Source of the DNA: CADEDH01 sp039201605
GTDB taxonomy: Bacteria; Actinomycetota; Acidimicrobiia; Acidimicrobiales; SZUA-35
DNA length: 64,000 bases
Assembly (NCBI GenBank): GCA_039201605.1
Contig: JBCCRO010000004.1
Coordinates: forward strand, 1 to 64,000
Direction of reading: 5' to 3'
The translations under genes and the position numbers were made by a program. The notes below the pieces were generated by a model that was not told the DNA's origin, made no database searches, and saw only the letters and a list, made by a program, of their open reading frames with translations. Below are positions 50,979-59,972 of this stretch, one piece after another. Position 1 is the first letter of the stretch. The number at the start of each line of letters is the position of its first letter.

Positions 50979-52002
50979 CGTCGTCTCCTCGCTCCTCATC
51001 GGCGGCTTCATCGACTGCGGCGGACGGCTCCGGCTCCGAGTCGTCGGAGTCCGCCTCCTCGGCGGCCCCCTCATCGGCGTCGTCACCGCCGTGATCGGGC
51101 TGGTCGTCGTCGTCGAAGGTCAGTTCGCTGTCGTGGTGTGAGCCGAGGTAGGCGTCGACCACGGTCTGGTTCTCGGCGATCGAGGCCGGTGGCCCCTCGG
51201 CGATGATCCGGCCCTCGGCCATCACCACCACCCAGTCGCTGATGTCGGACACCACGTCCATATCGTGCTCCACGAACACCACCGAGCGCCCCTCGGCCCG
51301 CAACTGCTTCACGTGGCCGAGCAGCGATTGGGTGAGGGCCGGGTTCACCCCGGCCATGGGCTCATCGAGCATCACCAGCTCGGGGTCGGTCATCAGCGCC
51401 CGGGCCATCTCCACCAGCTTTCGCTGGCCGCCGGAGAGGGTGCCGGCGTACTCGTCGGTCATGTGGGTCAGCTTGAACCGCTCGATGAGAGCTCGGGCCG
51501 ACTCCTCGACCGACGTCTCCTGGCTCCGCCACAGCGGCGACACCAGGGCCTTGAGGATGTTCTCCCCCGCCTGGTCCTTCGCCCCCAGCATCATGTTCTC
51601 CAACACCGTCAGCCTGGACAGGGCCTTCGTCAGCTGGAAGGTACGGACCATCCCCTGCGCCGCCAGGCGGTGGGAGGCCACGCCGTCGATCGACTTGCCG
51701 TTGAGCTCGACGTGGCCCGAGTCGGGCTTGTCGAATCCGGTCAGCAGATTGAAGAACGTCGTCTTGCCGGCACCGTTGGGGCCGATCAGGGCGGTGATGG
51801 CGCCCCGCTGGATCTGGACCTTGTCGACGTCAACGGCGGTGAGGCCGCCGAACCGTCGCACCACGTTCTCCGCCACTAGGATCGGGTCGGGCTTGGCCAC
51901 GCCCGGCGTGCGCTCGACGTCGTCGAAGACGCCCTCGACCGGGTTCTCGAACTCCTCGGCCGTGGCCGTGGCCCCGTCGGTGGTCGTGCCGTCATCGGTC
52001 AT
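50971..52002 (-). CDS. livG: Branched-chain amino acid ABC ATPase LivG, acidic-tailed
   Basis: The 343-residue ATPase has Walker A GPNGAGKTTFFNLLTG, signature LSGGQRKLVEMARAL, Walker B LVMLDEPMAGVNP and the H-loop in VVFVEHDMD. The family is usually about 250-260 residues. Here an N-terminal extension of about 40 residues and a C-terminal tail of about 50, nearly all Asp, Glu, Ala and Ser, are added. These do not disturb the core. The tail codes into the livF start. The gene overlaps livM by 11 bp. Confidence 0.92.
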   Translation of the reverse strand: MTDDGTTTDGATATAEEFENPVEGVFDDVERTPGVAKPDPILVAENVVRRFGGLTAVDVDKVQIQRGAITALIGPNGAGKTTFFNLLTGFDKPDSGHVELNGKSIDGVASHRLAAQGMVRTFQLTKALSRLTVLENMMLGAKDQAGENILKALVSPLWRSQETSVEESARALIERFKLTHMTDEYAGTLSGGQRKLVEMARALMTDPELVMLDEPMAGVNPALTQSLLGHVKQLRAEGRSVVFVEHDMDVVSDISDWVVVMAEGRIIAEGPPASIAENQTVVDAYLGSHHDSELTFDDDDQPDHGGDDADEGAAEEADSDDSEPEPSAAVDEAADEERGDDDE

Positions 52003-53017
52003 CGAGTGCCATCTCCTCTCGGGAGCCGAAGAAGCCCTGCGGGCGGTACCGCATGAACAGCATCAGGGTCAGGCCGAAGATCATGAACTGCACCTGGTCG
52101 ATGTTGATGACCGACAGGTTGAGGAAGCGCTCGAGTTCGTCCTCGGCGTTGGTGTCGAGCAGTTCCCGCATGAAGGCCTTGAGGCCGCTGATCACGCCCC
52201 AGAAGAACATGGCGCCCGCCACCGGCGACCACACCCGACCGGCGCCGCCGACGATGAGGACGGTCCAGATCATGAAGGTGATGATCGGGTTGAACGTGTC
52301 GGGCTGCACCGACTGCTTGTCGATGGCTTGGAGCATGCCGGCGATGCCGCCGATCACGCCGCCGATGGCCAGGGCCTGCAGCTTGTAGCTGTAGGCGTTC
52401 TTGCCGAGGGCCCGGGCGGCGTCCTCGTCCTCGCGGATGGCCCGCAGCACACGACCCCAGGGGCTGCGCATGAGCTGCCAGGTGAAGAGGAGGAGTACGA
52501 CGACGGTCGTCCACCCGATAAGCATGACCCACAGATCGTCGGCCCGGTACTCCCAGAACAGGAACTCGTAGGACCGGTTGCCCGGCCGGGTGAAGAGCGT
52601 GTTCAGGTCGTAGAACGGATCGGCGAAGTCGTTGATGCCCTCGGCCGCACCGGTGCGATCCCGATTGCCCCGCCACCGCACGAAGAGCCGGATCGACTCC
52701 GAGGCGGCGATGGTGGTGATGGCCAGGTAGTCGGCCCGTAGTCGAAGCGTCGGTATGCCCAGTATCAGGGCCAGCGCCAGACAGTAGAAGACGCCGAGGG
52801 GCAGGCCGGGCCAGAAACCCCAGTCGAGCCAGAACACCGACATGCCGACGCCGTAGGCCCCGGCGGCCATGAACCCGACCTGACCGAAGTTGAGCAGGCC
52901 GGTGTAGCCGAAGTGGATGTTGAGACCGATGGCGGCCAGGGCGAACACCATGGCCTGGGTGCCGAAGGCCTGGGAGAAGGTCTGGGTGAGGATGATGTCC
53001 CAGTCGAATGCGAGCAC
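51992..53017 (-). CDS. livM: Branched-chain amino acid ABC permease LivM
   Basis: The 341-residue permease starts at GTG 53017, one base after the livH stop. It has about ten hydrophobic helices and the LivM motif ALAAIGLNIHFGYTGLLNFGQVGFMAAGAY; the cytoplasmic EAA-like loop is GRVLRAIREDEDAARALGKNAYSYK. A hydrophilic stretch in the middle (GNRDRTGAAEGINDFADPFYDL) is longer than in E. coli LivM. It pairs with LivH to form the channel. Confidence 0.92.
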   Translation of the reverse strand: MLAFDWDIILTQTFSQAFGTQAMVFALAAIGLNIHFGYTGLLNFGQVGFMAAGAYGVGMSVFWLDWGFWPGLPLGVFYCLALALILGIPTLRLRADYLAITTIAASESIRLFVRWRGNRDRTGAAEGINDFADPFYDLNTLFTRPGNRSYEFLFWEYRADDLWVMLIGWTTVVVLLLFTWQLMRSPWGRVLRAIREDEDAARALGKNAYSYKLQALAIGGVIGGIAGMLQAIDKQSVQPDTFNPIITFMIWTVLIVGGAGRVWSPVAGAMFFWGVISGLKAFMRELLDTNAEDELERFLNLSVINIDQVQFMIFGLTLMLFMRYRPQGFFGSREEMALDDR

Positions 53018-53018
53018 G

Positions 53019-54356
53019 TCAGCCGACCCTCTCCGCTCGGCCCAGGATGCCCTGGGGTCGGAACAGCAGGATCAACACCAGCACCAGCAGAGCCACCATG
53101 TTCTTGAGCTCGACGTCGATGAAGATCGTCGACAGGTTGATCACCACGCCGACGACGAGGGCGCCGACCAGGGCGCCGTAGGCCGTGCCCAGGCCACCGA
53201 GGGTGACCGAGGCGAAGATCAGGAGCAGGATCCGGAAGCCGAAGTCCCACTTGATCTGGTCGAGACCGAAGAAGACGCCGCCGAGGGCGGCCAGGGCCCC
53301 GCCGGAGATCCATACGATGCTGATGACCCGCTGGACGTCGATACCCGACGACTCGGCCAGATCGCGGTTGTCGGCCACGGCCCGCATCGCCTTGCCCATC
53401 CGGGTGAACTGGAGGAGGCCGCCGACGATGATCAGAACGATGATCGAGATGATCATCGCCACCAGGTCCTTCGGGGTGATCTCGACCGGGCCGATGGAGA
53501 TGGCCTGCTGGCCGGCGAAGTCCCGGAAGAAGCGGGGGTTGCCGCCGAAGAAGTACAGGAACACGTAGCGCATCACGATCGACAGCCCGATCGTGATCAC
53601 CATCTGGGCGATCAGGCTGACCCCCGAGCGGCGCATGCCCCGGAAGATCCCTCGGTCCAGGGCGTAACCCATCAGGCCACCCATGACCATGCCGAGGAGG
53701 GCGGCGAAGATGAGGTTGACCCCGTCTCCGAACGGGCCCGGCAGCGGGGCGAGGAAGCCGATGAGACCGGCCAGGCCGTAGTAGTTGAAGAAGAAGGTCA
53801 TCAGCTGGCCCCAGGTGACTAGCTCGGCGTGAGCGAAGTTCACCAGGCCGGTGGTGCCGAAGATCAGCGAAAGGCCGATGGCGGCCATGGCCAGGTACAG
53901 GCCCTGCTTGAGGCCCTCGACGGTGAGCTGAGCCACCCGGCGCCCGGTGATGCCGCTCCCGTCGTCGGCATCGTCGCCGCCGGCGCCCGAGCTGAGGGCG
54001 AACAGCGTGGTCTTGGCCTGCCCCGCCTCCACCAGCACCTCGAGCGACGCCCTATCGGCGTCGGCAAGCGAAACTCCCTCGGGCAGGGTCTCGGCGTCCA
54101 GGGTCACCGTGTAGGTCCCCGGCCCACTCACGGGAACCGACCAGTTCCCGTCGGCGTCGGTCGTCGATTCGCCCTCACCGTCAACGGTGAGGAGCACACC
54201 CTCCACCGGTACACGTTCTCCGGTGTCGTCCTCGACTCGAAGACGGCCGCCGATCGACTCACCGTCTTCTTGAGCTCCGGCGCTGGAGGTGTATCCGAAA
54301 AAGGACGTTACGACGATTGCGACAGCACAAACCACTCGCAACCAATGCCTCAACAC
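53019..54356 (-). CDS. livH: LivH permease with N-terminal signal and beta-sandwich domain
   Basis: From GTG 54356, after GGGAG, the protein has 445 residues; normal LivH has about 300. Residues 1-29 are a Sec-like signal peptide ending SSAGAQ. Residues 30-125 (GGRLRVEDDTGERVPVEGVLLTVDGEGESTTDADGNWSVPV, then GPGTYTVTLD) are a carboxypeptidase-regulatory/transthyretin-like beta sandwich, and a Gly/Asp linker follows. From about 140 the permease proper runs, with GLYLAMAAIGLSLIFGTTGLVNFAHAELVTWG and the loop GKAMRAVADNRDLAESSGIDV. The extra domain would face outside, where the binding protein docks. Confidence 0.9.
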   Translation of the reverse strand: MLRHWLRVVCAVAIVVTSFFGYTSSAGAQEDGESIGGRLRVEDDTGERVPVEGVLLTVDGEGESTTDADGNWSVPVSGPGTYTVTLDAETLPEGVSLADADRASLEVLVEAGQAKTTLFALSSGAGGDDADDGSGITGRRVAQLTVEGLKQGLYLAMAAIGLSLIFGTTGLVNFAHAELVTWGQLMTFFFNYYGLAGLIGFLAPLPGPFGDGVNLIFAALLGMVMGGLMGYALDRGIFRGMRRSGVSLIAQMVITIGLSIVMRYVFLYFFGGNPRFFRDFAGQQAISIGPVEITPKDLVAMIISIIVLIIVGGLLQFTRMGKAMRAVADNRDLAESSGIDVQRVISIVWISGGALAALGGVFFGLDQIKWDFGFRILLLIFASVTLGGLGTAYGALVGALVVGVVINLSTIFIDVELKNMVALLVLVLILLFRPQGILGRAERVG

Positions 54357-54506
54357 GCTCTCCCAACGCTCTGCAGGCAACAACGTCTGGCGACCATAGC
54401 GGCTTGACCTACCGGTTACCAGAGACGACCAACTCGTGTAACCCAATCCGAATCACCGCCGAACCGGGCCCGTCGGCCCAGCTCAGGGACGTCGATTCAT
54501 CCGTGA

Positions 54507-55451
54507 TCAGAGGCGGCTGAGGCGGACTTCGGTGACGGCGTGGTCGGCGCCCTTGCGCAGGATGAGGTCGGCCCGCTCCCGGGTGGGGAGGATGTTCTCG
54601 TAGAGGTTGCGCTCGTTGATGCGGGTCCAGATGTCGGTCGCCGTCTTCGTCGCCTCCTCGTCGTTGAGCTTGGCGTAGCGACTGAAATACGACTGCGGGT
54701 CGCGGAAGGCGGTCTCCCGGAGGGCGAAGAAGCGCTCGACGTACCAGTTGCGGATGTGGTTGACGTCGGCGTCGACGAAGATCGAGAAGTCGAAGAAATC
54801 CGACACGAACAGCGAGCTGTCCTCCTCGGCGGTACCGGTCTGGAGGACGTTGAGTCCCTCGACGATCACGATGTCGGGCCGGTTGACCACCAGCTGCTCA
54901 CCGGGCAGCACGTCGTAGGTCAGGTGGGAGTACACCGGGGCTTCGACCTGCGGGGTGCCGGACTTGATCTCGGCCACGAACTCGAGCAGTCGGCGCCGGT
55001 CGTAGGACTCGGGGAAACCCTTGCGGTCCATCAGGTTGCGCTCCTCCAGCACCGCATTGGGGTGGAGGAAGCCGTCGGTGGTCACCAGGTCGACCTTGGG
55101 GTGATCGGGCCAGCGGGCCAGCAGGGTCTGCAGCACGCGGGCCGTCGTCGACTTGCCGACGGCCACCGAGCCCGCCACCCCGATGATGAACGGAACCTTC
55201 TCCGGCAGCTTGCCCAGGAACGTGTCGGTGGCCCGGTACAGCTCCTGGGCGGCGCCGACGTAGAGGTTGAGCAGGCGGGAGACGGGGAGGTAGACGTCGG
55301 TTACCTCGTCGAGGCTCAGCGCGTCGTTGAGGCCCCGGAGCCGGTCGACGTCCTCCTCGGTGAGGGTGAGCGGCGTCGCCGCCCGCAACATGGCCCACTG
55401 CTCGGCGTTGAACGACAGGTACCGCGAGGGCTGATGATGCAGAGGACTCAT
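54507..55451 (-). CDS. coaA: Type I pantothenate kinase
   Basis: The 314-residue protein has the P-loop GVAGSVAVGKST at 91-102, then DLVTTDGFLHPN (Asp base), KGFPESYDRRRLLEFV, YSHLTYDVLPGE and VDIVIVEG-type strand IVIVEGLNVLQ. The length and motifs are those of prokaryotic CoaA, the first and controlling step of coenzyme A synthesis. The fold start is preceded by a typical YLSFNAEQWAMLR. It is divergent from the Nudix gene and lies next to the livHMGF operon without coupling. Confidence 0.95.
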   Translation of the reverse strand: MSPLHHQPSRYLSFNAEQWAMLRAATPLTLTEEDVDRLRGLNDALSLDEVTDVYLPVSRLLNLYVGAAQELYRATDTFLGKLPEKVPFIIGVAGSVAVGKSTTARVLQTLLARWPDHPKVDLVTTDGFLHPNAVLEERNLMDRKGFPESYDRRRLLEFVAEIKSGTPQVEAPVYSHLTYDVLPGEQLVVNRPDIVIVEGLNVLQTGTAEEDSSLFVSDFFDFSIFVDADVNHIRNWYVERFFALRETAFRDPQSYFSRYAKLNDEEATKTATDIWTRINERNLYENILPTRERADLILRKGADHAVTEVRLSRL

Positions 55452-55550
55452 GGCGCAACCGGCTTCGTCGAGGGATGGGCGACTCGTCGTCCGGCCCTGA
55501 TGGTGGCACCTCCCTCCATCTCGTGCGAGTCATGGCTCCGATTTCGTCGG

Positions 55551-55556
55551 TACCGT
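55551..55556 (+). promoter_or_regulatory. Candidate -10 box, leaderless Nudix gene
   Basis: TACCGT lies 7 nt before ATG 55564. No ribosome site is seen. Confidence 0.4.
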
Positions 55557-55563
55557 GCCTCGA

Positions 55564-56058
55564 ATGGCATCGGGATCACGACGACGACAGGCGGCTCGAG
55601 TGGTGGTCCTCGACGGCGACGGACGGATCCTGCTCATCAAGTCGAAGGATCCGGCCAACCCCGGTGGACCCGGGTGGTGGGAGATACCGGGCGGGGGGAT
55701 GGATCCCGGCGAGACCTCGGCCGATACCGCCGCCCGCGAGCTGTGGGAGGAGGCGGGCATCACCGAGGCCGAGGTGGGGCCCGTGGTGTGGACCCAGCAG
55801 GTGCAGTTCACGTTCGCCGGCCTCTACTTCGACCAGGACGAGTACATCCACGTCGCCTGGACCGAGCAGACCGAGATCCGCCGCCCGGGTCACCTCGAGA
55901 TGCTGGAGGCGATGGCCTTCGAGGGCGCCCGGTGGTGGACGCTCGACGAGGTGGTCACCGCTGAGACGGCGTTCCTGCCGCCCGGTCTCCCCCGGCTGCT
56001 CCCCGATCTGGTGGCCGGCGACCTGCCCGATCCCCCGCTCGACATCTCGCCGAGCTGA
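55564..56058 (+). CDS. Nudix hydrolase
   Basis: From ATG 55564 the protein has 164 residues. The Nudix box spans about residues 44-66: it starts GGMDPGE and continues through AARELWEEAGI, with the metal-binding Glu residues of REL-x-EE in place. The fold starts AARVVVLDGDGRILLIKSK. Substrate (a nucleoside diphosphate derivative) is not predictable. GTG 55555 in frame is an alternative start. A -10-like TACCGT supports ATG 55564. Convergent with the LytR_C gene. Confidence 0.9.
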   Translation: MASGSRRRQAARVVVLDGDGRILLIKSKDPANPGGPGWWEIPGGGMDPGETSADTAARELWEEAGITEAEVGPVVWTQQVQFTFAGLYFDQDEYIHVAWTEQTEIRRPGHLEMLEAMAFEGARWWTLDEVVTAETAFLPPGLPRLLPDLVAGDLPDPPLDISPS

Positions 56059-56139
56059 GCGGGTGCGTCCCAGCGCATCGCCTGCGCCGCCTCCGGCGAG
56101 ATCCGAGGTCGGCGCTCGGGTGGGGCGAGGGCGGGACCG

Positions 56140-56676
56140 CTAGTAGTCGGAGTTGATGCCGAGGATCACGATCACCTTGGCGTCGGCCAGCTCCACCCCG
56201 GGGTCGCTGGGCATGGGCTCGATGGCCGTCGGGTCGAGCCCCAGTGTCTCGGCCACCAACACGGCGTCGGCGGCGAATCCGCTGATGTAGTAGACGATGC
56301 TGTCGTCCATCGTCGGCCCGTTCTTGGCGTCGAGCGTGTCGTAGCCCGCCTCGGCCAACACCGCCGTCCCCGCTCCGGCGACGCCGACCCGTCGGGCGCC
56401 GTTGGCCACCCGGACCTGCACCTCCTCCGGCGGGCGGGCGGCGACCACGGCGGTGGTGGTGGTCGATTCGTCGTCGGCCTCCTCCTCGGTGGTGTCGGTG
56501 ACGGTGGCCTCCGACTCCAGCGTCGGCTCCTTCTCGGCCACGATCACGCCGTCGTCGAGGGTGTCGCCGAGGGTCCGGACTGCGGTGATGATGCCGAAAC
56601 CGAGCAGCAGAAGCACGGCGGCGAGGAGGGCCGCATTGAGCAGGTCGTGTCGCTCAAGACGGTCGACGGCCATCAC
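56140..56676 (-). CDS. LytR C-terminal-domain membrane protein
   Basis: The 178-residue protein has a membrane helix near 14-33, an acidic Thr-rich linker (ESEATVTDTTEEEADDESTT) and a LytR_C domain from about 83: VQVRVANGARRVGVAGAGTAVLAEAGYDTLDAK ... VILGINSDY. This domain, of unknown exact role, is found at the wall side in LCP proteins and in stand-alone actinobacterial proteins like this one. No LCP catalytic domain is present. AAGGTG precedes ATG 56676. Confidence 0.8.
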   Translation of the reverse strand: MMAVDRLERHDLLNAALLAAVLLLLGFGIITAVRTLGDTLDDGVIVAEKEPTLESEATVTDTTEEEADDESTTTTAVVAARPPEEVQVRVANGARRVGVAGAGTAVLAEAGYDTLDAKNGPTMDDSIVYYISGFAADAVLVAETLGLDPTAIEPMPSDPGVELADAKVIVILGINSDY

Positions 56677-56809
56677 CTTTTGCCCGGAACCAGACGCACG
56701 GCTACGAGGCTAGGCCAACCAGGGTCCAGGTTGGTGGCAATGGCGGCCACCCCCGTAACATCGCCTGCGTCGGAGGCGCCGTCGCCCTCGACCCCAGGGG
56801 GATAGCGCC

Positions 56810-58141
56810 ATGGACTTCGCCATACCGGCCGACATTCAGCAACTGCTCGACGAACTCGACCGGTTCATCGAGGACGAGATCAAGCCGCTGGAGCGGGAGA
56901 ACGACAACATCCGCTTCTTCGACCACCGTCGGGAGGACAGTCGTACCGACTGGGACCGCAACGGTTGGCCCAACGCGGAGTGGGAGGCCCTGCTGCGGGA
57001 GATGCGCCGCCGGGCCGATGCCGCCGGCTACCTCAAGTACCACCTGCCCAAGCGCTTCGGCGGCCAGGACGGGTCGAACCTGGCGATGGCCATCATCCGG
57101 GAGCATTTGGCGGCCAAGGGGCTCGGACTCCACAACGACCTGCAGAACGAGAGCTCGATCGTCGGCAACTTCCCGACCGTGCTCATGATGGAGACCTACG
57201 GTTCGCCGGCTCAGCAGGAGTACTGGATCCCCAGGATCCTGGCCGGTGAGGCCCGCATCGGCTTCGGCCTGACCGAGCCGATGGCCGGCACCGACGCCAC
57301 CCGGATGGAGACCAACGCCTACCGCGACGGTGACGAGTGGGTGATCAACGGGGCCAAGCGGTGGAACACCGGCATGCACGCCGCCACCCACGACTACATC
57401 TTCGCCCGCACCTCGGGGAAGCCCGGCGAGGCCACCGGCATCACCACGTTCATCGTCCCGGTCGACACCCCCGGTTTCACCGTCGAGTTCATGTGGTGGA
57501 CCTACAACATGCCCTCCGACCACGCCGAGGTGACCCTGGACGACGTCCGGGTGTCCGACAGCGACATTCTCGGGGCCGAGGGACGGGGGCTGGAGACGGC
57601 GCAGCTCTTCGTCCACGAGAACCGGATCCGCCAGGCCGCCTCCAGTCTCGGAGCCGCTCAGTACTGCATCAACGAGGCGGTCAAGTACGCCCGGGAGCGC
57701 ATGATCCACGACCGGCCCCTGGCTGTGAACCAGGCCATCCAGTGGCCCCTGATCGAGATGCACACCGAGGCCGCCATGCTGCGGGAGCTGATCCGCAAGA
57801 CGGCGTGGCAGCTCGACCAGGTGGAGCACGGCACCGAGATCTCCGACAAGGTGGCCATGTGCAACTATCGGGCCAACCGTCTGGTGGGCGAGGCCGCCGA
57901 TCGGGCCATCCAGGTCCACGGCGGCATCGGCTACAGCCGTCACATGCCCTTCGAGCACATCTTCCGCCACCATCGCCGCTACCGGATCACCGAGGGAGCC
58001 GAGGAGATGCAGATGCGGCGGGTGGGCCAGCACCTGTTCGGTTTCGGCCGGGCCGAGAACCCGATGTTCGACACCCCGAGCTTCGCCAGCCGGTTCAACA
58101 AGGTGCAGCGAGGCGCGCCCGCCTCCTGGCTCGACGACTGA
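56810..58141 (+). CDS. Acyl-CoA dehydrogenase
   Basis: The 443-residue flavoprotein starts with a helical domain, then ARIGFGLTEPMAGTDATRMET (FAD/substrate loop), ATHDYIFARTSGKPGEATGITTFIVP in the middle beta domain, and a C-terminal helical domain with AVNQAIQWPLIEMHTEAAMLR and IQVHGGIGYSRHMPFEHIFRHHRRYRITEGAEEMQ. It is of standard length and architecture. The acyl chain it oxidises is not predictable. No electron-transfer flavoprotein gene is nearby. AGGGGG lies about 8 bp before ATG 56810. Convergent with trmI. Confidence 0.92.
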   Translation: MDFAIPADIQQLLDELDRFIEDEIKPLERENDNIRFFDHRREDSRTDWDRNGWPNAEWEALLREMRRRADAAGYLKYHLPKRFGGQDGSNLAMAIIREHLAAKGLGLHNDLQNESSIVGNFPTVLMMETYGSPAQQEYWIPRILAGEARIGFGLTEPMAGTDATRMETNAYRDGDEWVINGAKRWNTGMHAATHDYIFARTSGKPGEATGITTFIVPVDTPGFTVEFMWWTYNMPSDHAEVTLDDVRVSDSDILGAEGRGLETAQLFVHENRIRQAASSLGAAQYCINEAVKYARERMIHDRPLAVNQAIQWPLIEMHTEAAMLRELIRKTAWQLDQVEHGTEISDKVAMCNYRANRLVGEAADRAIQVHGGIGYSRHMPFEHIFRHHRRYRITEGAEEMQMRRVGQHLFGFGRAENPMFDTPSFASRFNKVQRGAPASWLDD

Positions 58142-58182
58142 CGGCGCCGCCCCGAGGTCGGCGGCCTTCGGGAGGTCGAGGC

Positions 58183-58956
58183 TCAGGGAGCCAGGAGTCG
58201 GGCCCGGGTGAGGAAACCGGTGTGGGCCACCATCCGGTGGTCGGGGCGGACGGCCTGACCGTCGACGTGCCACCCCCGGTTCAGGACCTCGACGGTGGAG
58301 ATCTCGCTGAACGGGGCCCGCTTGAGTGCGTCGGTGAACTTCGTGACCTGCATGATCGACGGGCTGTAGGACACGATGATCCCGCCCGGTCGTAGCGCCT
58401 TCTCGGCGTGGGGCACGACCTGCCACGGCTCGGGCAGGTCGAGCATCACCCGATCGACGTCGGTCTCGTCGATGCCCTCGTAGCAGTTGCGGATCTCGAC
58501 GTGGTAGCGATCGAGGGTGTCCCGGCCGAGGAAGGCGGCCACGTTGTTCCGGGCCCGGGCGGCGAAGTCCTCCCGGAGTTCGTAGCCGGTGACGTCGGCC
58601 CCGGCCCGGAGCATCGTCATCGACAGGGCGCCCGAACCGACACCCGATTCCAGCACCCGCATGCCGGGGCCGATGTCGCCCAACAGCAGCATCGGGCCGA
58701 GGTCCTTCGGGTAGATGACCTGCGCCCCCCGAGGCATCGAGAGGACGAAATCGGTGAGCGTCGGGCGGAACACGCGGAACCGCTGGCCCTTGGTCGTCGC
58801 CACCTCGTCGCCCTCGACCACGCCGGCGATCTCCTCGTGGGGCAGGACCCCGGCGTGGGACTGGAACTCCTTGCCTTCGGTCAGGGTGACCAGGTAGCGG
58901 CGACCCTTGTGGTCGATCAGGAGGACCATGTCCCCCATCGTCAGCTGGGCGCTCAC
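58183..58956 (-). CDS. trmI: tRNA (adenine-58-N1)-methyltransferase
   Basis: The 257-residue enzyme makes m1A58 in the tRNA T-loop. It starts at GTG 58956, overlapping the ttuA stop by GTGA. An N-terminal beta domain (MGDMVLLIDHKGRRYLV ... HAGVLPHEEIAG) precedes the Rossmann SAM site VLESGVGSGALSMTMLRAG, GYELREDFAARARNNV and the catalytic-loop motif MLDLPEPW, which is specific to TrmI. Length is normal. Its position next to ttuA and ttuB matters because m1A58 is known in Thermus to promote thiolation of position 54. Confidence 0.93.
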   Translation of the reverse strand: MSAQLTMGDMVLLIDHKGRRYLVTLTEGKEFQSHAGVLPHEEIAGVVEGDEVATTKGQRFRVFRPTLTDFVLSMPRGAQVIYPKDLGPMLLLGDIGPGMRVLESGVGSGALSMTMLRAGADVTGYELREDFAARARNNVAAFLGRDTLDRYHVEIRNCYEGIDETDVDRVMLDLPEPWQVVPHAEKALRPGGIIVSYSPSIMQVTKFTDALKRAPFSEISTVEVLNRGWHVDGQAVRPDHRMVAHTGFLTRARLLAP

Positions 58957-59972
58957 TTGACTCTCCTCACCAGTTCGACGGGCACCGGTTCCCGGCCGGC
59001 CACCTGCTCGGTCAGTCGGCAGAAGGCGCACACCTCGCCACCGGCCGGGCCTCCGCAGCGGGCGCAGGTCCCGAGTCCGGGGGCGCCGGCGGTCTCGTCG
59101 GCGGCATCGCCGGTGACCGCACCGGCATCCGGAGCGGCCTGGGCGGCGGTGCCGGCCGCTCCGGCGTCGCCGACCGGCTCGGCGAAGCGGTCGACGGCGC
59201 GGCGCAGGAAGCTGAAGTAGAAGTCGGCCTTCGTCCCGGGCGAGCGGAGCTCGATGTCGTTGAGAGCCTCCTTGTAGTGGAGGTGCTTGTTGCCCGCCGC
59301 CATCGGGCACTCCTCGACCATGTAGTCGATCCCCCGCAGCACGCAGTAGGCGGCGGTCTCCCGTTCGGTCAGGCGGACGAGGGGCTTGATCTTGCGGGGG
59401 AAGCCGTTGCCGGCGGGTAGCACCGGGCGCTGTCGACCCAGATAGTCGTTCTGCCACCGCAGCACGTTGCCGAACAGCACCGCCGCCTCGTCGTCGAGGT
59501 TGTGGCCGGTCACCACGGCGTCGTAACCGCCGTCGAGGGCTGCGCTGTCGAACAGGTGCCGCTTCGACAGCCCACACGACGAGCACGGCACCCGACGGGT
59601 GACGGCGGCGGCGGTCGGGATGTCGTAGTCGTAGCGGTCCCGTAGATCGATCTCGATCAGCTTGAGACCTCGGCCGGCGGCGAACTCACGGGTGTAGCGG
59701 CCCGAGGTGTCGGAGTACTCGCCGATGCCGAGCCCGATGTAGAGGCCGTCGGCCTCGTAGCCCAGCTCGCCCAACAGGTCCCACACCGCCAGGCTGTCCT
59801 TGCCCCCCGACACCGCCACCAGGGGTTTCTCCCCCGGAGTCAGCATGTCGAAGTCCTTGATGGCCCGCTCCACCTGCTGACGGCAGTAGCGCAGGAAGTG
59901 CTCCACGCAGAAGTTGGCGTTGTGGCGGGCCACGTCGATCACGGCCGGGCCGCGGCACACCCGGCACTTCAC
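58953..59972 (-). CDS. ttuA: TtuA-family tRNA U54 2-thiolase
   Basis: The 339-residue protein has an N-terminal zinc site (Cys3, Cys6, Cys22, His25), the PP-loop SGGKDS at 55-60, and CSSCGLSKR with Cys130 and Cys133; Cys222 in MVEECPMA supplies a third ligand. This Cys trio holds the [4Fe-4S] cluster in TtuA. A GHNLDDEAA motif follows. The C-terminus carries a second zinc ribbon, CARCGGPAGGEVCAFC, after a long Ala/Gly insert. TtuA adenylates and thiolates U54/T54 using thiocarboxylated TtuB. GTG 59972 overlaps the ttuB stop. Confidence 0.88.
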   Translation of the reverse strand: MKCRVCRGPAVIDVARHNANFCVEHFLRYCRQQVERAIKDFDMLTPGEKPLVAVSGGKDSLAVWDLLGELGYEADGLYIGLGIGEYSDTSGRYTREFAAGRGLKLIEIDLRDRYDYDIPTAAAVTRRVPCSSCGLSKRHLFDSAALDGGYDAVVTGHNLDDEAAVLFGNVLRWQNDYLGRQRPVLPAGNGFPRKIKPLVRLTERETAAYCVLRGIDYMVEECPMAAGNKHLHYKEALNDIELRSPGTKADFYFSFLRRAVDRFAEPVGDAGAAGTAAQAAPDAGAVTGDAADETAGAPGLGTCARCGGPAGGEVCAFCRLTEQVAGREPVPVELVRRVK

